A stretch of 37,221 nt of DNA from Rhodovulum sulfidophilum. GTDB taxonomy: Bacteria > Pseudomonadota > Alphaproteobacteria > Rhodobacterales > Rhodobacteraceae. The position numbers were made by a program, and so were the translations under genes. This document shows, piece after piece, positions 8,670 through 16,358 of the stretch; within the stretch, counting starts at the first letter, position 1, and each line of letters starts with the position of its first letter. Under the pieces are notes generated by a model that had not been told where the DNA came from, searched no databases, and saw only the letters and a list, made by a program, of their open reading frames with translations. The stretch covers positions 1 through 37,221 of the forward strand of contig QFPW01000027.1 in the NCBI GenBank assembly GCA_003241785.1, in the 5' to 3' direction.

Positions 8670-9209
8670 TTATTCGGGGTCCTCTTTCCGGGTTGCCGCG
8701 GCCGGCCGTCCGAGCAGGATCGCCCGCAGTCGTTCGGGGCCGATGGCGCGGGCGACGTGCTTGAAGGTGAAGAACGGCAAGAGCGAAACGAAGGTGATCG
8801 CCGCGACGATCAGCAGTCCGGCGAGACCGCCGCCGCCGAAGGACGGCATGCTCGCGGAGACGGTCTCGCCGTGGAAGCGGCCGACGAGCACCCGCTCCAG
8901 CACGTGCACCGCGAGAAAGATCACGGTGTAGAACGCCGCCTCGACGACGATCGTCGCCAGCAGCGGCCAGCGGCGGGTAAGGCGGCCGACTTCGAGGAGC
9001 TCGGCGATCAGCATCACCTTCGCCAGCACCAGCGCGTTCAGGACGGCGAAGCCTTGCATCACCACGGCGCTGCCGTGGCTACGCTCGACGATGGTCTCGT
9101 TGAGGACGAAGAGGCCGAAGAGCGCCCAGAGATAGAGGAACATGATCGCGAACTGGCGCATCTCGTGCGCCGCGCGCTGGCGGAGGCTCGGTCTGGCGGC
9201 GGCGGTCAT
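8670..9209 (-). CDS. Four-helix membrane protein of unknown function
   Basis: The 179-residue product starts with a short basic segment containing HEMRQF, followed by four hydrophobic stretches: about residues 17-40 (FAIMFLYLWALFGLFVLNET), 48-70 (MQGFAVLNALVLAKVMLIAE), 82-108 (LLATIVVEAAFYTVIFLAVH) and 128-152 (LAGLLIVAAITFVSLLPFFT). The tail is basic and hydrophilic. This pattern recurs as a conserved hypothetical inner-membrane protein in alphaproteobacteria, with no known role that I can name. Its ATG overlaps the stop of the preceding gene by four bases (ATGA), so it should be translationally coupled to it and is the last gene of the BKACE cluster. Confidence 0.75.
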   Translation of the reverse strand: MTAAARPSLRQRAAHEMRQFAIMFLYLWALFGLFVLNETIVERSHGSAVVMQGFAVLNALVLAKVMLIAELLEVGRLTRRWPLLATIVVEAAFYTVIFLAVHVLERVLVGRFHGETVSASMPSFGGGGLAGLLIVAAITFVSLLPFFTFKHVARAIGPERLRAILLGRPAAATRKEDPE

Positions 9210-9946
9210 CGGGCGATCTCCTCGCGGCGCATCAGCTCCTCGGCGAGGATCGGGACGCCGAGGTTGCTGGCGGCGATCCCCTGGGCGACGCAGAGCTTCA
9301 GGACCTCCATGACCTCGGCGACGCTGGCGCCAGTGGCGAGGGCGTTCCTGATGTGGCGGCGGGCGCCGGGGGCGTACATGTGGGTGAAGGAGGCGTCGAA
9401 GGCGATGCTGAGGAGCTCGATCTCCTTCGGCGTGAAGACGCCGCCGCCGTAGATGGCGGCGGCGGTCGCCATGAACTGGTCGGTCCAGACCGGATCGAGG
9501 GCGAAGAACGGGTCCCAGGCGGCGTTCCACTGGCCCATCGCCTTCATGCGGTCGCAGGCGGGCGTCGGGGCGGCGGACGCGGGCGGCGGCGCGGCGCCCG
9601 CGGCGGCGGCCTCTTCGAGCAGGATCGGCGCGCCGAGGCTGCACGAATGGATCGCCATCACCGAGGCCATCTGGATGATGGTCAGGATCTGCTCGCGGCT
9701 GGCGCCCGCGTCGAGCGCGGCGCGGATGTGGCGACGGGTGGCGGCGCGGTCGAGGTTGGTGCAGGCGACGCTGACCGCCACCGAGACGAGCTCGGCGAAG
9801 GCGAGCGGCAGCACGTCGCCCTTCCAGGGGTTTGTGCTCATCGCGCGGCAAGCGCGGGCCCAGTCGGCATCCCAATCATCGAGGATGGCGAGGGCGACGG
9901 CGTCCCACGGGCCGACGGGGTCCGCGTCCCGAGGTTTCGGGTTCAT
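9206..9946 (-). CDS. Carboxymuconolactone decarboxylase-like protein, two tandem domains
   Basis: The 246-residue protein carries two copies of the CMD/AhpD all-helical fold. The first, at about 45-110, has ELVSVAVSVACTNLDRAATR, RHIRAALDAGASREQILTII and a GAPILLEE end. The second, at about 150-240, has KEIELLSIAFDASFTHMYAP, RHIRNALATGASVAEVMEVL and GVPILAEEL. Neither copy has the CxxC of AhpD, so it should not be an alkylhydroperoxidase. It more likely acts on a lactone or other small acid, or is a structural relative. GGAGG sits just before the ATG at 9946. It lies 38 bases after the VOC gene and overlaps the membrane-protein gene. Confidence 0.85.
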   Translation of the reverse strand: MNPKPRDADPVGPWDAVALAILDDWDADWARACRAMSTNPWKGDVLPLAFAELVSVAVSVACTNLDRAATRRHIRAALDAGASREQILTIIQMASVMAIHSCSLGAPILLEEAAAAGAAPPPASAAPTPACDRMKAMGQWNAAWDPFFALDPVWTDQFMATAAAIYGGGVFTPKEIELLSIAFDASFTHMYAPGARRHIRNALATGASVAEVMEVLKLCVAQGIAASNLGVPILAEELMRREEIAR

Positions 9947-9984
9947 GGCATCCTCCAGGCAGGTGGCGGAGAGGCGTGGCGGCG

Positions 9985-10365
9985 TCAGTCCGGCTCGGGC
10001 GGCGGGAAGGCGAGCGGGTCGGTCTCCCAGACCGCGAAGGCGTTGCCGGCGGGATCGGCGAGCACCGCGTACCAGCCGGTGCGCGGCACCGCGCTGCGCT
10101 CCTTCAGCACGCCGCCGCCATGGCGCTCGACGGTGGCGACCGCCTGCTCCGCCGAGGGGACGGCGAAATAGGGCAGCCACCCCCGCAGCGGAAAGGGCGG
10201 CCGGCGGGCGAGGCCGCCGACCATCTGCCCGTCGCCGCTCTGGACGCGCCAGTAGTCGACCCCCGGCGCCTGCTCGATCCGCCAGCCGAAGAGCTCGCGG
10301 TAGAGGTCGGCGAGCTTCTCCGGCTCGTCGCCGAACATCTCGAAATGGCTCACGCCAGCGTTCAT
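9985..10365 (-). CDS. VOC-superfamily (glyoxalase/dioxygenase-like) protein
   Basis: The 126-residue protein has the paired beta-alpha-beta-beta-beta units of the vicinal oxygen chelate fold. FEMFGDEPEKLADLYRELFG opens the first half, and PYFAVPSAEQAVATVERHG followed by VLADPAGNAFAVWE closes the second. The two halves are about 60 residues each. Members range from glyoxalase I to ring-cleaving dioxygenases and antibiotic-binding proteins, so the reaction cannot be assigned. The His in SHFEMF and the Glu in FAVWE are plausible metal ligands. ATG 10365 with AAGGAAG upstream is chosen over earlier in-frame starts because it begins exactly at the fold. It lies 96 bases downstream of the BKACE gene. 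Confidence 0.82.
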   Translation of the reverse strand: MNAGVSHFEMFGDEPEKLADLYRELFGWRIEQAPGVDYWRVQSGDGQMVGGLARRPPFPLRGWLPYFAVPSAEQAVATVERHGGGVLKERSAVPRTGWYAVLADPAGNAFAVWETDPLAFPPPEPD

Positions 10366-10461
10366 CGGGTTCTTCCTTGTCCTGGGATCGGCGCGACGGC
10401 CCGGGATGTCTGCGACGGGGGAGAAGGGCGGCACGGCATGCGCGCCGCCCCGGCTTCGGTC

Positions 10462-11640
10462 TCAACCCTTGGCGAGCTTCGCCGCCGCGGCCGCCTCCAT
10501 GGCGAGCTTCGCCGCTTCCGGTGGCACCATGCAGTAGGACATCGGGTGCGAGTCGCCGCCGGTCTTGGCGATGGTCTTCTTCCCGTCGGTCTCCCAGACC
10601 ATGAAGCCGGGCAGGCCGTCGCGGCGGTTCGGCGGCAGGCCTATATTCTGCAACGTTTCCTCGACGGTATCGTACCAGACGCCGACCTTCATGATCTTGC
10701 GCGCCTCGTCCGCCGTCGCGACCTTGCGGCCGAACTCCTGGCAGATACGCACCGCGCCCTCGATCTGCTGCACGGTCGTGCGGCGCCGCTTGTCGGGGCC
10801 CCAGAGGTTGTCCTCGTTGCCGACCCGGACGTGCTGGCCGAGCACGATCGCCATCGCCGACAGCGGGATCACGGCGCGCATGCTGGTCCAGAAGGTGGCC
10901 ACGGCGCCCTGCGGAACCTGATGCAGGAAGTCCATCCAGTGATAGGGGTTCCGGCCGAGCGTGCCGCCGCCATAGCCGCAGATCGCCATGTTCAGCGGCC
11001 CCTTGTAGACGCCGGCCCGGATCAGGCGCTCGATGATCTCGAGCTGGTGGATGTGCGCCGGCACGAAATAGGGCTGGATCCTGTTCGCCGACAACCGCTT
11101 CAGGTGCTCGAGGTAGAAAGCGGGCCCGGCGTCGATCCACATGCCGGCCCAGGCCGCCTGGACCTTGGGGTTGTTCTCGAGGTGGGTGCCCCGGATGTCG
11201 TCCTCGGTCAGCCAGGACATGATGTCCCACTGCGTCGTGCCGGTCGCGACCGTGACGAAGTCGGGCTTGGGATCGAGCTCGGCCAGCATGTGCCGGGTGT
11301 CGTAGTCGAGCCACTTGGCCTTGGCCTCGGCGGTATGGGGCGCGAAGGAGATCGACCCGCCGACCTGCAGGATCATGTTCGGCACCGCCTCGCGCAGGCG
11401 GGTGAGAAAGTAGTTGTACTGGTCGAAGTTGGCCGAACCCTGGCCGGTGGCGGGGTCGCGCACGTGAACGTGCAGCATGGTCGCGCCGGCGTTGTAGCAG
11501 TCGACCGCGGTCTGCACCTGCTCGTCCCAGGTCACGGGGATGTCGGCGTCGCCGGGAAGCCATTCCGGGCCGAAGGGCGCCGCCGTAATGATCAGCGGCT
11601 GCATGTTCTCCGGCATTATCGAGTCGTCGGTGTAGTACAT
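10462..11640 (-). CDS. BKACE-family (DUF849) beta-keto acid cleavage enzyme
   Basis: BKACE enzymes use zinc to condense a beta-keto acid with acetyl-CoA and release acetoacetate plus a new CoA thioester; the founding member cleaves 3-keto-5-aminohexanoate. The 392-residue protein shows PLIITAAPFG at about 15-24, the zinc motif HVHVRD with His57 and His59, PAHIHQLE near 194-201, and GNEDNLWG with Glu276 as the expected third ligand. It is clearly longer than the common ~310-residue members. Extra sequence sits between 100 and 165 and in a C-terminal extension after 300, which marks a distinct subgroup. GGAG precedes ATG 11640. It is the first gene of the four-gene minus-strand run and faces an AraC regulator. 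The substrate is unknown. Confidence 0.88.
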   Translation of the reverse strand: MYYTDDSIMPENMQPLIITAAPFGPEWLPGDADIPVTWDEQVQTAVDCYNAGATMLHVHVRDPATGQGSANFDQYNYFLTRLREAVPNMILQVGGSISFAPHTAEAKAKWLDYDTRHMLAELDPKPDFVTVATGTTQWDIMSWLTEDDIRGTHLENNPKVQAAWAGMWIDAGPAFYLEHLKRLSANRIQPYFVPAHIHQLEIIERLIRAGVYKGPLNMAICGYGGGTLGRNPYHWMDFLHQVPQGAVATFWTSMRAVIPLSAMAIVLGQHVRVGNEDNLWGPDKRRRTTVQQIEGAVRICQEFGRKVATADEARKIMKVGVWYDTVEETLQNIGLPPNRRDGLPGFMVWETDGKKTIAKTGGDSHPMSYCMVPPEAAKLAMEAAAAAKLAKG

Positions 11641-11800
11641 TTCGTTCTCCGTGCTGGAGCGATACCCCGATCGCATCTTGCTCGACGGGCAGAATTTCGC
11701 CGCCGGAAAGCCGTGGGGCTCTCCGCTACTGGTTCTGTATTTTCGAAGGTTCACCCTGTCCATCCGCCCGCTTCTTACGCCAGCCGGCCGCGCGTATCTT

Positions 11801-11830
11801 GCGAATTTCCGACCGCGGTGGTGAATTCGC
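11801..11830. promoter_or_regulatory. Candidate operator: centred dyad between BKACE and AraC genes
   Basis: GCGAATT at 11801-11807 is mirrored by AATTCGC at 11824-11830, and the central CCGCGG (11813-11818) shares exactly the same centre of symmetry. It lies in the 221-base divergent spacer, 31 bases before the regulator ATG, a suitable place for the AraC-type protein to bind. The link to that regulator is inference from position. Confidence 0.4.
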
Positions 11831-11861
11831 CGCACGCGCCCGCGAGGAGAGGCAAGGCAGG

Positions 11862-12866
11862 ATGTCGCACGGCTGGCAACGCGTCGGCGCCATGACGGTG
11901 GTCCCGGCGCTTCTGCGCGAGTTCGGCGTGGACCCGGCCGAGGTGATCGCCGCGGCCGGCCTCGCCCCCGACGCTCTGGCCGACCGCGAGGGCCGGGTGC
12001 CCTTTCCCGCCGCCTGCCTGCTCCTGAAGCTCTGCGCCGAGCGGAGCGGCCGCGGCCATTTCGGCCTGGTCGGCGGGCTCAGGAACGGCGTCGACAGCCT
12101 CGGCCTCGTCGGCCAGCTGATGCGCGAGGCACCAACCTGGGGCCGGGCCGTCCTCGACCTGGCGGAGAACCAGCACCGCTACGTGCGCGGCGGGGTTCCC
12201 TACCTGATGGCCCGCGAGGACACCGCCTGGTTCGGCTACGCCGTCTATGAACGGGACGTCGCCGGCGTCGAGCAGATCGAGGACGGCGCGATCGCCATCG
12301 CCTTCACCCTGATGCGCGAGCTCTGCGGCGTGCCGCCCGAGCAGGTCCTCCTCTCCCACAGCGCTCCCGCCGACCCGCGGGCCTACCGCCGGCTCCTCGG
12401 CGTCCCCGTGGTCTTCGACGCCGACCAGACCGCGCTCGTCTTCCCGAGCGCGCTGCTCGACCGCCCGGTCCGGGGCGCCGATCCGGCGCGGCGCCTCGCC
12501 CTCGCCGAGCAGGTGCGCGACTACTGGGCCGTCGACCTGCCGCGGGTCTCCGACCAGGTGGCGCGCCTGCTGCGCTCCCGCGTCATCTTCGGCGAGGTCG
12601 CCCTCGACGGCATCGCCGAAAGCCTCGCCCTCCACCCCCGCGTGCTGGAGCGGGCGCTGAAGCGCGAGGGGACGAGCTTCCGCGCCCTCCGCAACCAGAC
12701 CCGCGTCGACGTCGCGCAACGCCTGCTGCGGGGCACCCGCCTCAGTGTCACCGACATCGCCGCCGCCCTCGGCTATTCCGACACCAGCGCCTTCAGCAAC
12801 GCCTTCCGCAACATCTGCGGCGCGTCTCCAACCGGCTGGAGGCGATCCGCGGCAGGCACGGGATGA
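11862..12866 (+). CDS. AraC-family transcriptional regulator
   Basis: The 334-residue regulator has an N-terminal ligand domain of the arabinose-binding-like OruR/ArgR type (PF12625), with LLREFGVDPAEVIAAAGL, FGLVGGLRNGVDSLGLVGQL and the later HSAPADPRAYRRLLGVPVVF. The C-terminal double helix-turn-helix is at about 240-330, with LDGIAESLALHPRVLERALK and VTDIAAALGYSDTSAFSNAF plus GASPTGWR. Members of this group often sense amino acids or fatty-acid-like compounds and control a neighbouring catabolic operon. It is divergent from the BKACE gene, so it is likely its regulator. ATG 11862 is preferred: it follows an AGGCAGG, and the in-frame start at 11799 adds only non-family residues. Confidence 0.88.
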   Translation: MSHGWQRVGAMTVVPALLREFGVDPAEVIAAAGLAPDALADREGRVPFPAACLLLKLCAERSGRGHFGLVGGLRNGVDSLGLVGQLMREAPTWGRAVLDLAENQHRYVRGGVPYLMAREDTAWFGYAVYERDVAGVEQIEDGAIAIAFTLMRELCGVPPEQVLLSHSAPADPRAYRRLLGVPVVFDADQTALVFPSALLDRPVRGADPARRLALAEQVRDYWAVDLPRVSDQVARLLRSRVIFGEVALDGIAESLALHPRVLERALKREGTSFRALRNQTRVDVAQRLLRGTRLSVTDIAAALGYSDTSAFSNAFRNICGASPTGWRRSAAGTG

Positions 12867-13151
12867 ACGTGCAAGGCCAGAGCGCCTTCGAACACGGTCC
12901 CGGAAGGCGCCGGCCCGGCGGCTGGATCGGCCAAGGGTTGGAGACCTGAACGATCGACGCGAATGTCCGGTACGTCGTTTCGGGGTCTGCAGGCAGCAAT
13001 ACTGCGAACGACCGCTCACCGCCCTTCATGACGCTGCCACGACCCTCCGGCCCCGGCCCGCACTGGTATTTAGGACCGCTTTCATTGGCGATCTCACTAT
13101 TTAAACATCTAGCACATTGATTAAATAACGATCGCTTGTCATCCTCTCGCC

Positions 13152-14333
13152 ATGACCCAAGGTTCAGGATCCAATGCGCGGCAAGGCCGCTTCGTCGAAA
13201 CCCCGGTCGCCGGAGAGACCGTCCGGGCGTTCGTGCCTCCCGCGCTTCCGCCCGACCCGCCGATCGATGTGCTTTCGCTGCTCGAGCGCCTGAGCGTCGC
13301 CGAACGGGCGCTCGGACGGCTGGATGGCATCACCATGCTGCTCCCGCGCCAGGAGCTCTTTCTCTACATGTACGTGCGGAAAGAGGCGGTGTTGTCCTCG
13401 CAAATCGAAGGCACCCAATCGACCCTATCGGATCTCCTTCGCTTCGAGACCGAGGCTCAGGCCGGCGAGCCGATCGACGATATCCGCGAAGTCTCCAACT
13501 ACGTCGATGCGATGATGTTCGGGCTCGAGCGCCTCGCTGATCTGCCTCTCTCGCTTCGCCTGATCCGCGAGATGCACGCGCGCCTGCTCCAGAGCGGGCG
13601 CGGAGGCACCAAGGATCCCGGCGAGTTCCGGCGGTCGCAGAACTGGATCGGGGGCAGCCGGCCGGGCAACGCACTCTTTGTCCCGCCGCCCGTGACCGAG
13701 ATCGACAACGCCCTTGGCGCGCTCGAGAGCTTCATGCACGAAACGCAGTCAAGACTGCCGGCGCTTATCAAGGCCGGGCTGCTCCATGTCCAGTTCGAGA
13801 CCATCCACCCGTTTCTGGATGGCAACGGTCGCATCGGGCGCCTGCTCGTGATCCTCTATCTCTGCGTGCACGGCGTGCTGCGCGAGCCGCTGCTCTATCT
13901 GAGCCTCTATCTCAAGACCCATCGAGCAGACTACTACCGGCTGCTCCAGGAGGTCCGCGAGCATGGCGCCTGGGAGGCATGGCTCGAGTTCTTCCTCGAG
14001 GGGGTCGCCGAGACCGCGAACCAGGCTTTCGAGGCGGCGACCCGGATCGTCGAACTCTTCAAGACCGACCGGGACCGCATCGCCGCCGAGAGTTCCCGTG
14101 CCGGATCGGCGTTGCGCATCCACGATCTGATGCAGCGAAACCCCTACGCCACCAGCAACCAGCTGGTCAGCTGGTGCAGGCTGTCTGCGCCGACGGTGAA
14201 CGCCACGCTCGCCGATCTGGAACGCCTCGGCATCGTCGAAGAAGTGACCGGACGCCGTCGTGGCCGCGTCTTCGGCTATCGCCGGTATCTGGCCATCCTG
14301 AGCGAAGGCACCGAGCCGCTCCCCGCGGGCTAA
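13152..14333 (+). CDS. Fic-domain protein (AMP-transferase type) with C-terminal winged helix
   Basis: Fic enzymes usually transfer AMP from ATP to a hydroxyl side chain of a target protein. The 393-residue product has a Fic_N region (about 25-110), a Fic domain with the complete catalytic motif HPFLDGNGRIGR at residues 219-230, and a winged helix at about 325-385 (YATSNQLVSWCRLSAPTVNA). SSQIEG at residues 82-87 fits the self-inhibitory (S/T)xxxE(G/N) motif. Its Glu86 would block ATP, making this a class II, autoinhibited Fic. The 80 bases upstream are markedly AT-rich and probably hold the promoter; 12867-13070 shows no gene. The stop TAA is immediately followed by the convergent virD4 stop, with no spacer. 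No BID or other secretion domain is seen. Confidence 0.92.
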   Translation: MTQGSGSNARQGRFVETPVAGETVRAFVPPALPPDPPIDVLSLLERLSVAERALGRLDGITMLLPRQELFLYMYVRKEAVLSSQIEGTQSTLSDLLRFETEAQAGEPIDDIREVSNYVDAMMFGLERLADLPLSLRLIREMHARLLQSGRGGTKDPGEFRRSQNWIGGSRPGNALFVPPPVTEIDNALGALESFMHETQSRLPALIKAGLLHVQFETIHPFLDGNGRIGRLLVILYLCVHGVLREPLLYLSLYLKTHRADYYRLLQEVREHGAWEAWLEFFLEGVAETANQAFEAATRIVELFKTDRDRIAAESSRAGSALRIHDLMQRNPYATSNQLVSWCRLSAPTVNATLADLERLGIVEEVTGRRRGRVFGYRRYLAILSEGTEPLPAG

Positions 14334-16358
14334 TCAGCCTCCGGCTGCCTCGGGGCTCTCGTCGCCCGAGGCGAGCGGGCCAAGCAGCGCGCGTCGTACC
14401 GCGTCGCAGATGTCATCGATCTCGGAGGCCACCTCTTCCTGGCCCGAGAGGACCTCGTCCAGCCGTTCGCCGCGCTCCGCTTCCGGAAGCTCATCCTCCG
14501 ATGCCGCGTCGCCCCGCTCGGACGTGCCGCCGATCCGCCGGACGACGCGCGGCCCTTTCGGCGCGTCGGACGATGGGGCTTCGGGATCGGCGGTCGGCTC
14601 TTCGGTCTCATCGATGCCCCCGCCCACCCCATCTTCCGCGACCGCCGCATCGCCGGCCCCGCCCCAGATCTGCCCCGACCTGGGCGAGCTCGGCAATTCC
14701 GCCGGCTCGAACACGTCGAGGCTCGTCTTCGCCTGTCGCTCATAGAGCACGGCGAGGCGCCGATCCTCGAAGTAGCGGACCTTGCGCAGCGCGATCGGGT
14801 TCATGTCGCGCACCAGCGCGATCGCCGCCTGGGGTCCGAGCAGGCGGATCTGCTCGGGCCGGATCAGCGCGGCGCCCTCGGCGCGCTCGCTGACCGAGGC
14901 GGCCTCGAAGCCTCGCTGGCGCCAGGATCGGCTGCGCGAGAGATAGGTCCGGTCGCCGATCGCCTCGGAGATGTACTTCGGCGTGTCGGTGTCGGTCGGG
15001 GCCATGAAGAGCTGCAGCTCGCAGTTGCCCATGAAGTTCGCGGCGCCCTCGCGGCCGTAGACCTGGAGATTGGCGAGTGACTGGACGATCAGCATCAGAT
15101 GCGCGCCCGAGGAGCGCACTGTGGTGATCGCCCGGCCGAGCTCCTGCATCTTGCCGAGCGAGGCGAACTCGTCGAGCAGGAAGAGCACGTCGTAGCGATC
15201 CTTCGCGCCGCGCTCGGTCTCCTGCAGGTCGGTGAACATCTGCTGGAACAGGAGCCGGATCAGCGGCGCCAGCACCTCGAGATCCTTCTGGCTCACGCAG
15301 AGAAACACGCTCGCGGGATCCGAGCGGAAGCTGGTGATCTCGAAATCGCTCGCCGCCGTGGCGTCGCGCACATCCGGATTGGCCCAGAGCCGCAACCCGG
15401 CCTCGAACATGATCGAGACATAGCCGCCGAGCGACTTCTCCGGGAGGCCCGCGAAGCGGTTGAACACCGAGGCCGCCTCGCCCGAGGTGGTCTCGGCGCC
15501 GAGCGCCGCGAGGAGCGCGTTCGGAGCACCCGGCGTGGTCAGCAGGTCGTAGACGGCTGCGATGGTCGGCTGGCCGCGCTCGAGCGCCACGATCGCGGTC
15601 GCGGCGAAGATCTCGCGCGAGCCGTTGATCCAGGATTCGGTGCCGGGCTTCTCGCCGAGCAGGCTGCTACCGAGCCTGAGCGCCTCGGCGAAGCGCCGGC
15701 GCTCGGGCGCGGCCGCGATGGCGTCGAACGGATTATAGCGATGCGAGCGCCGGTCCGGCGCGTAGGGCGCGAACTTGAACACCCGATCCCCAAGCGCGTG
15801 ACGCGCCCGCGCGGTCTCCTCGTAATTCTCGCCCTTCACGTCGAGCACGACGGTGGAGCCCTTGTAGGTGAGCAGCGTCGGGATGACGACGCCGACACCC
15901 TTGCCGGAGCCGGTCGGCGCCGCGACCAGCGAATGGACGATCGCCTCCGAGCTGAGATAGGCGGCGGCGGACCGAGGCGTGCCGAGCTTGCCCCAGACCG
16001 GGCCCCGGATCTCCCGCGCGCGCCGCGCCAGCAGCCGCGCGCGGCAGAGCTCGGCACGGTCGGCCCAGCGGGCCGTGCCATGCGTCGTCAACTCCTTGCG
16101 CCAGAGGAGCGCCACGCCGCCGATCACCGAGGCGCCGATCACGCCGAGCCCGAGCAGCGCCGCCCGGCCGTAGTCGCCGGCGAAGGCGTATTCGAGGCCC
16201 GGGAACAGCCGGAGATAGGTCAGAAGATCGATCTGGCGCAGATCGCCGCCGAGCCGCCAGGTGATGAAGGCGCCAGCCGCGAGCACGGCCGGCAGCACGC
16301 CGAACATCAGCCCCAGGAGCGCGCCGAGCAACGCGTCCTGTCCGCGCTGGCCCATCAT
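14334..16358 (-). CDS. virD4: VirD4/TraG type IV coupling protein
   Basis: This inner-membrane ATPase brings the relaxase-DNA complex to a type IV secretion channel. The 674-residue protein has two or three N-terminal membrane segments (about 10-35 and 65-87), a Walker A APTGSGKG at residues 147-154 and a Walker B LFLLDE at 392-397. The family motif QSLANLQVYG lies near 426-435. Residues after about 545 form a long acidic, Pro/Glu-rich tail of ~130 residues that ordinary VirD4 lacks or has shorter; it may be a docking region. The ATG overlaps the relaxase stop by four bases. No virB genes accompany it, so it may serve a channel encoded elsewhere on the replicon or by a helper. Confidence 0.92.
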   Translation of the reverse strand: MMGQRGQDALLGALLGLMFGVLPAVLAAGAFITWRLGGDLRQIDLLTYLRLFPGLEYAFAGDYGRAALLGLGVIGASVIGGVALLWRKELTTHGTARWADRAELCRARLLARRAREIRGPVWGKLGTPRSAAAYLSSEAIVHSLVAAPTGSGKGVGVVIPTLLTYKGSTVVLDVKGENYEETARARHALGDRVFKFAPYAPDRRSHRYNPFDAIAAAPERRRFAEALRLGSSLLGEKPGTESWINGSREIFAATAIVALERGQPTIAAVYDLLTTPGAPNALLAALGAETTSGEAASVFNRFAGLPEKSLGGYVSIMFEAGLRLWANPDVRDATAASDFEITSFRSDPASVFLCVSQKDLEVLAPLIRLLFQQMFTDLQETERGAKDRYDVLFLLDEFASLGKMQELGRAITTVRSSGAHLMLIVQSLANLQVYGREGAANFMGNCELQLFMAPTDTDTPKYISEAIGDRTYLSRSRSWRQRGFEAASVSERAEGAALIRPEQIRLLGPQAAIALVRDMNPIALRKVRYFEDRRLAVLYERQAKTSLDVFEPAELPSSPRSGQIWGGAGDAAVAEDGVGGGIDETEEPTADPEAPSSDAPKGPRVVRRIGGTSERGDAASEDELPEAERGERLDEVLSGQEEVASEIDDICDAVRRALLGPLASGDESPEAAGG

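Noticed and set aside
9206..11563. One 785-codon minus-strand frame joining BKACE out-of-frame sequence to the CMD protein
   Set aside because: Only the last 246 codons match a family; the rest is the wrong frame of the BKACE and VOC genes, so it is not a fusion protein.
9832..11895. A ~690-codon open frame on the plus strand across the VOC and BKACE genes
   Set aside because: It is the antisense shadow of well-supported minus-strand genes in very GC-rich DNA; the peptide is rich in Arg, Gly and His without motifs.
13152..14333. Fic protein as a secreted type IV effector like those of Bartonella
   Set aside because: No BID domain or basic C-terminal secretion tail is present; the C-terminus is a winged helix, so it more likely acts inside the producing cell.
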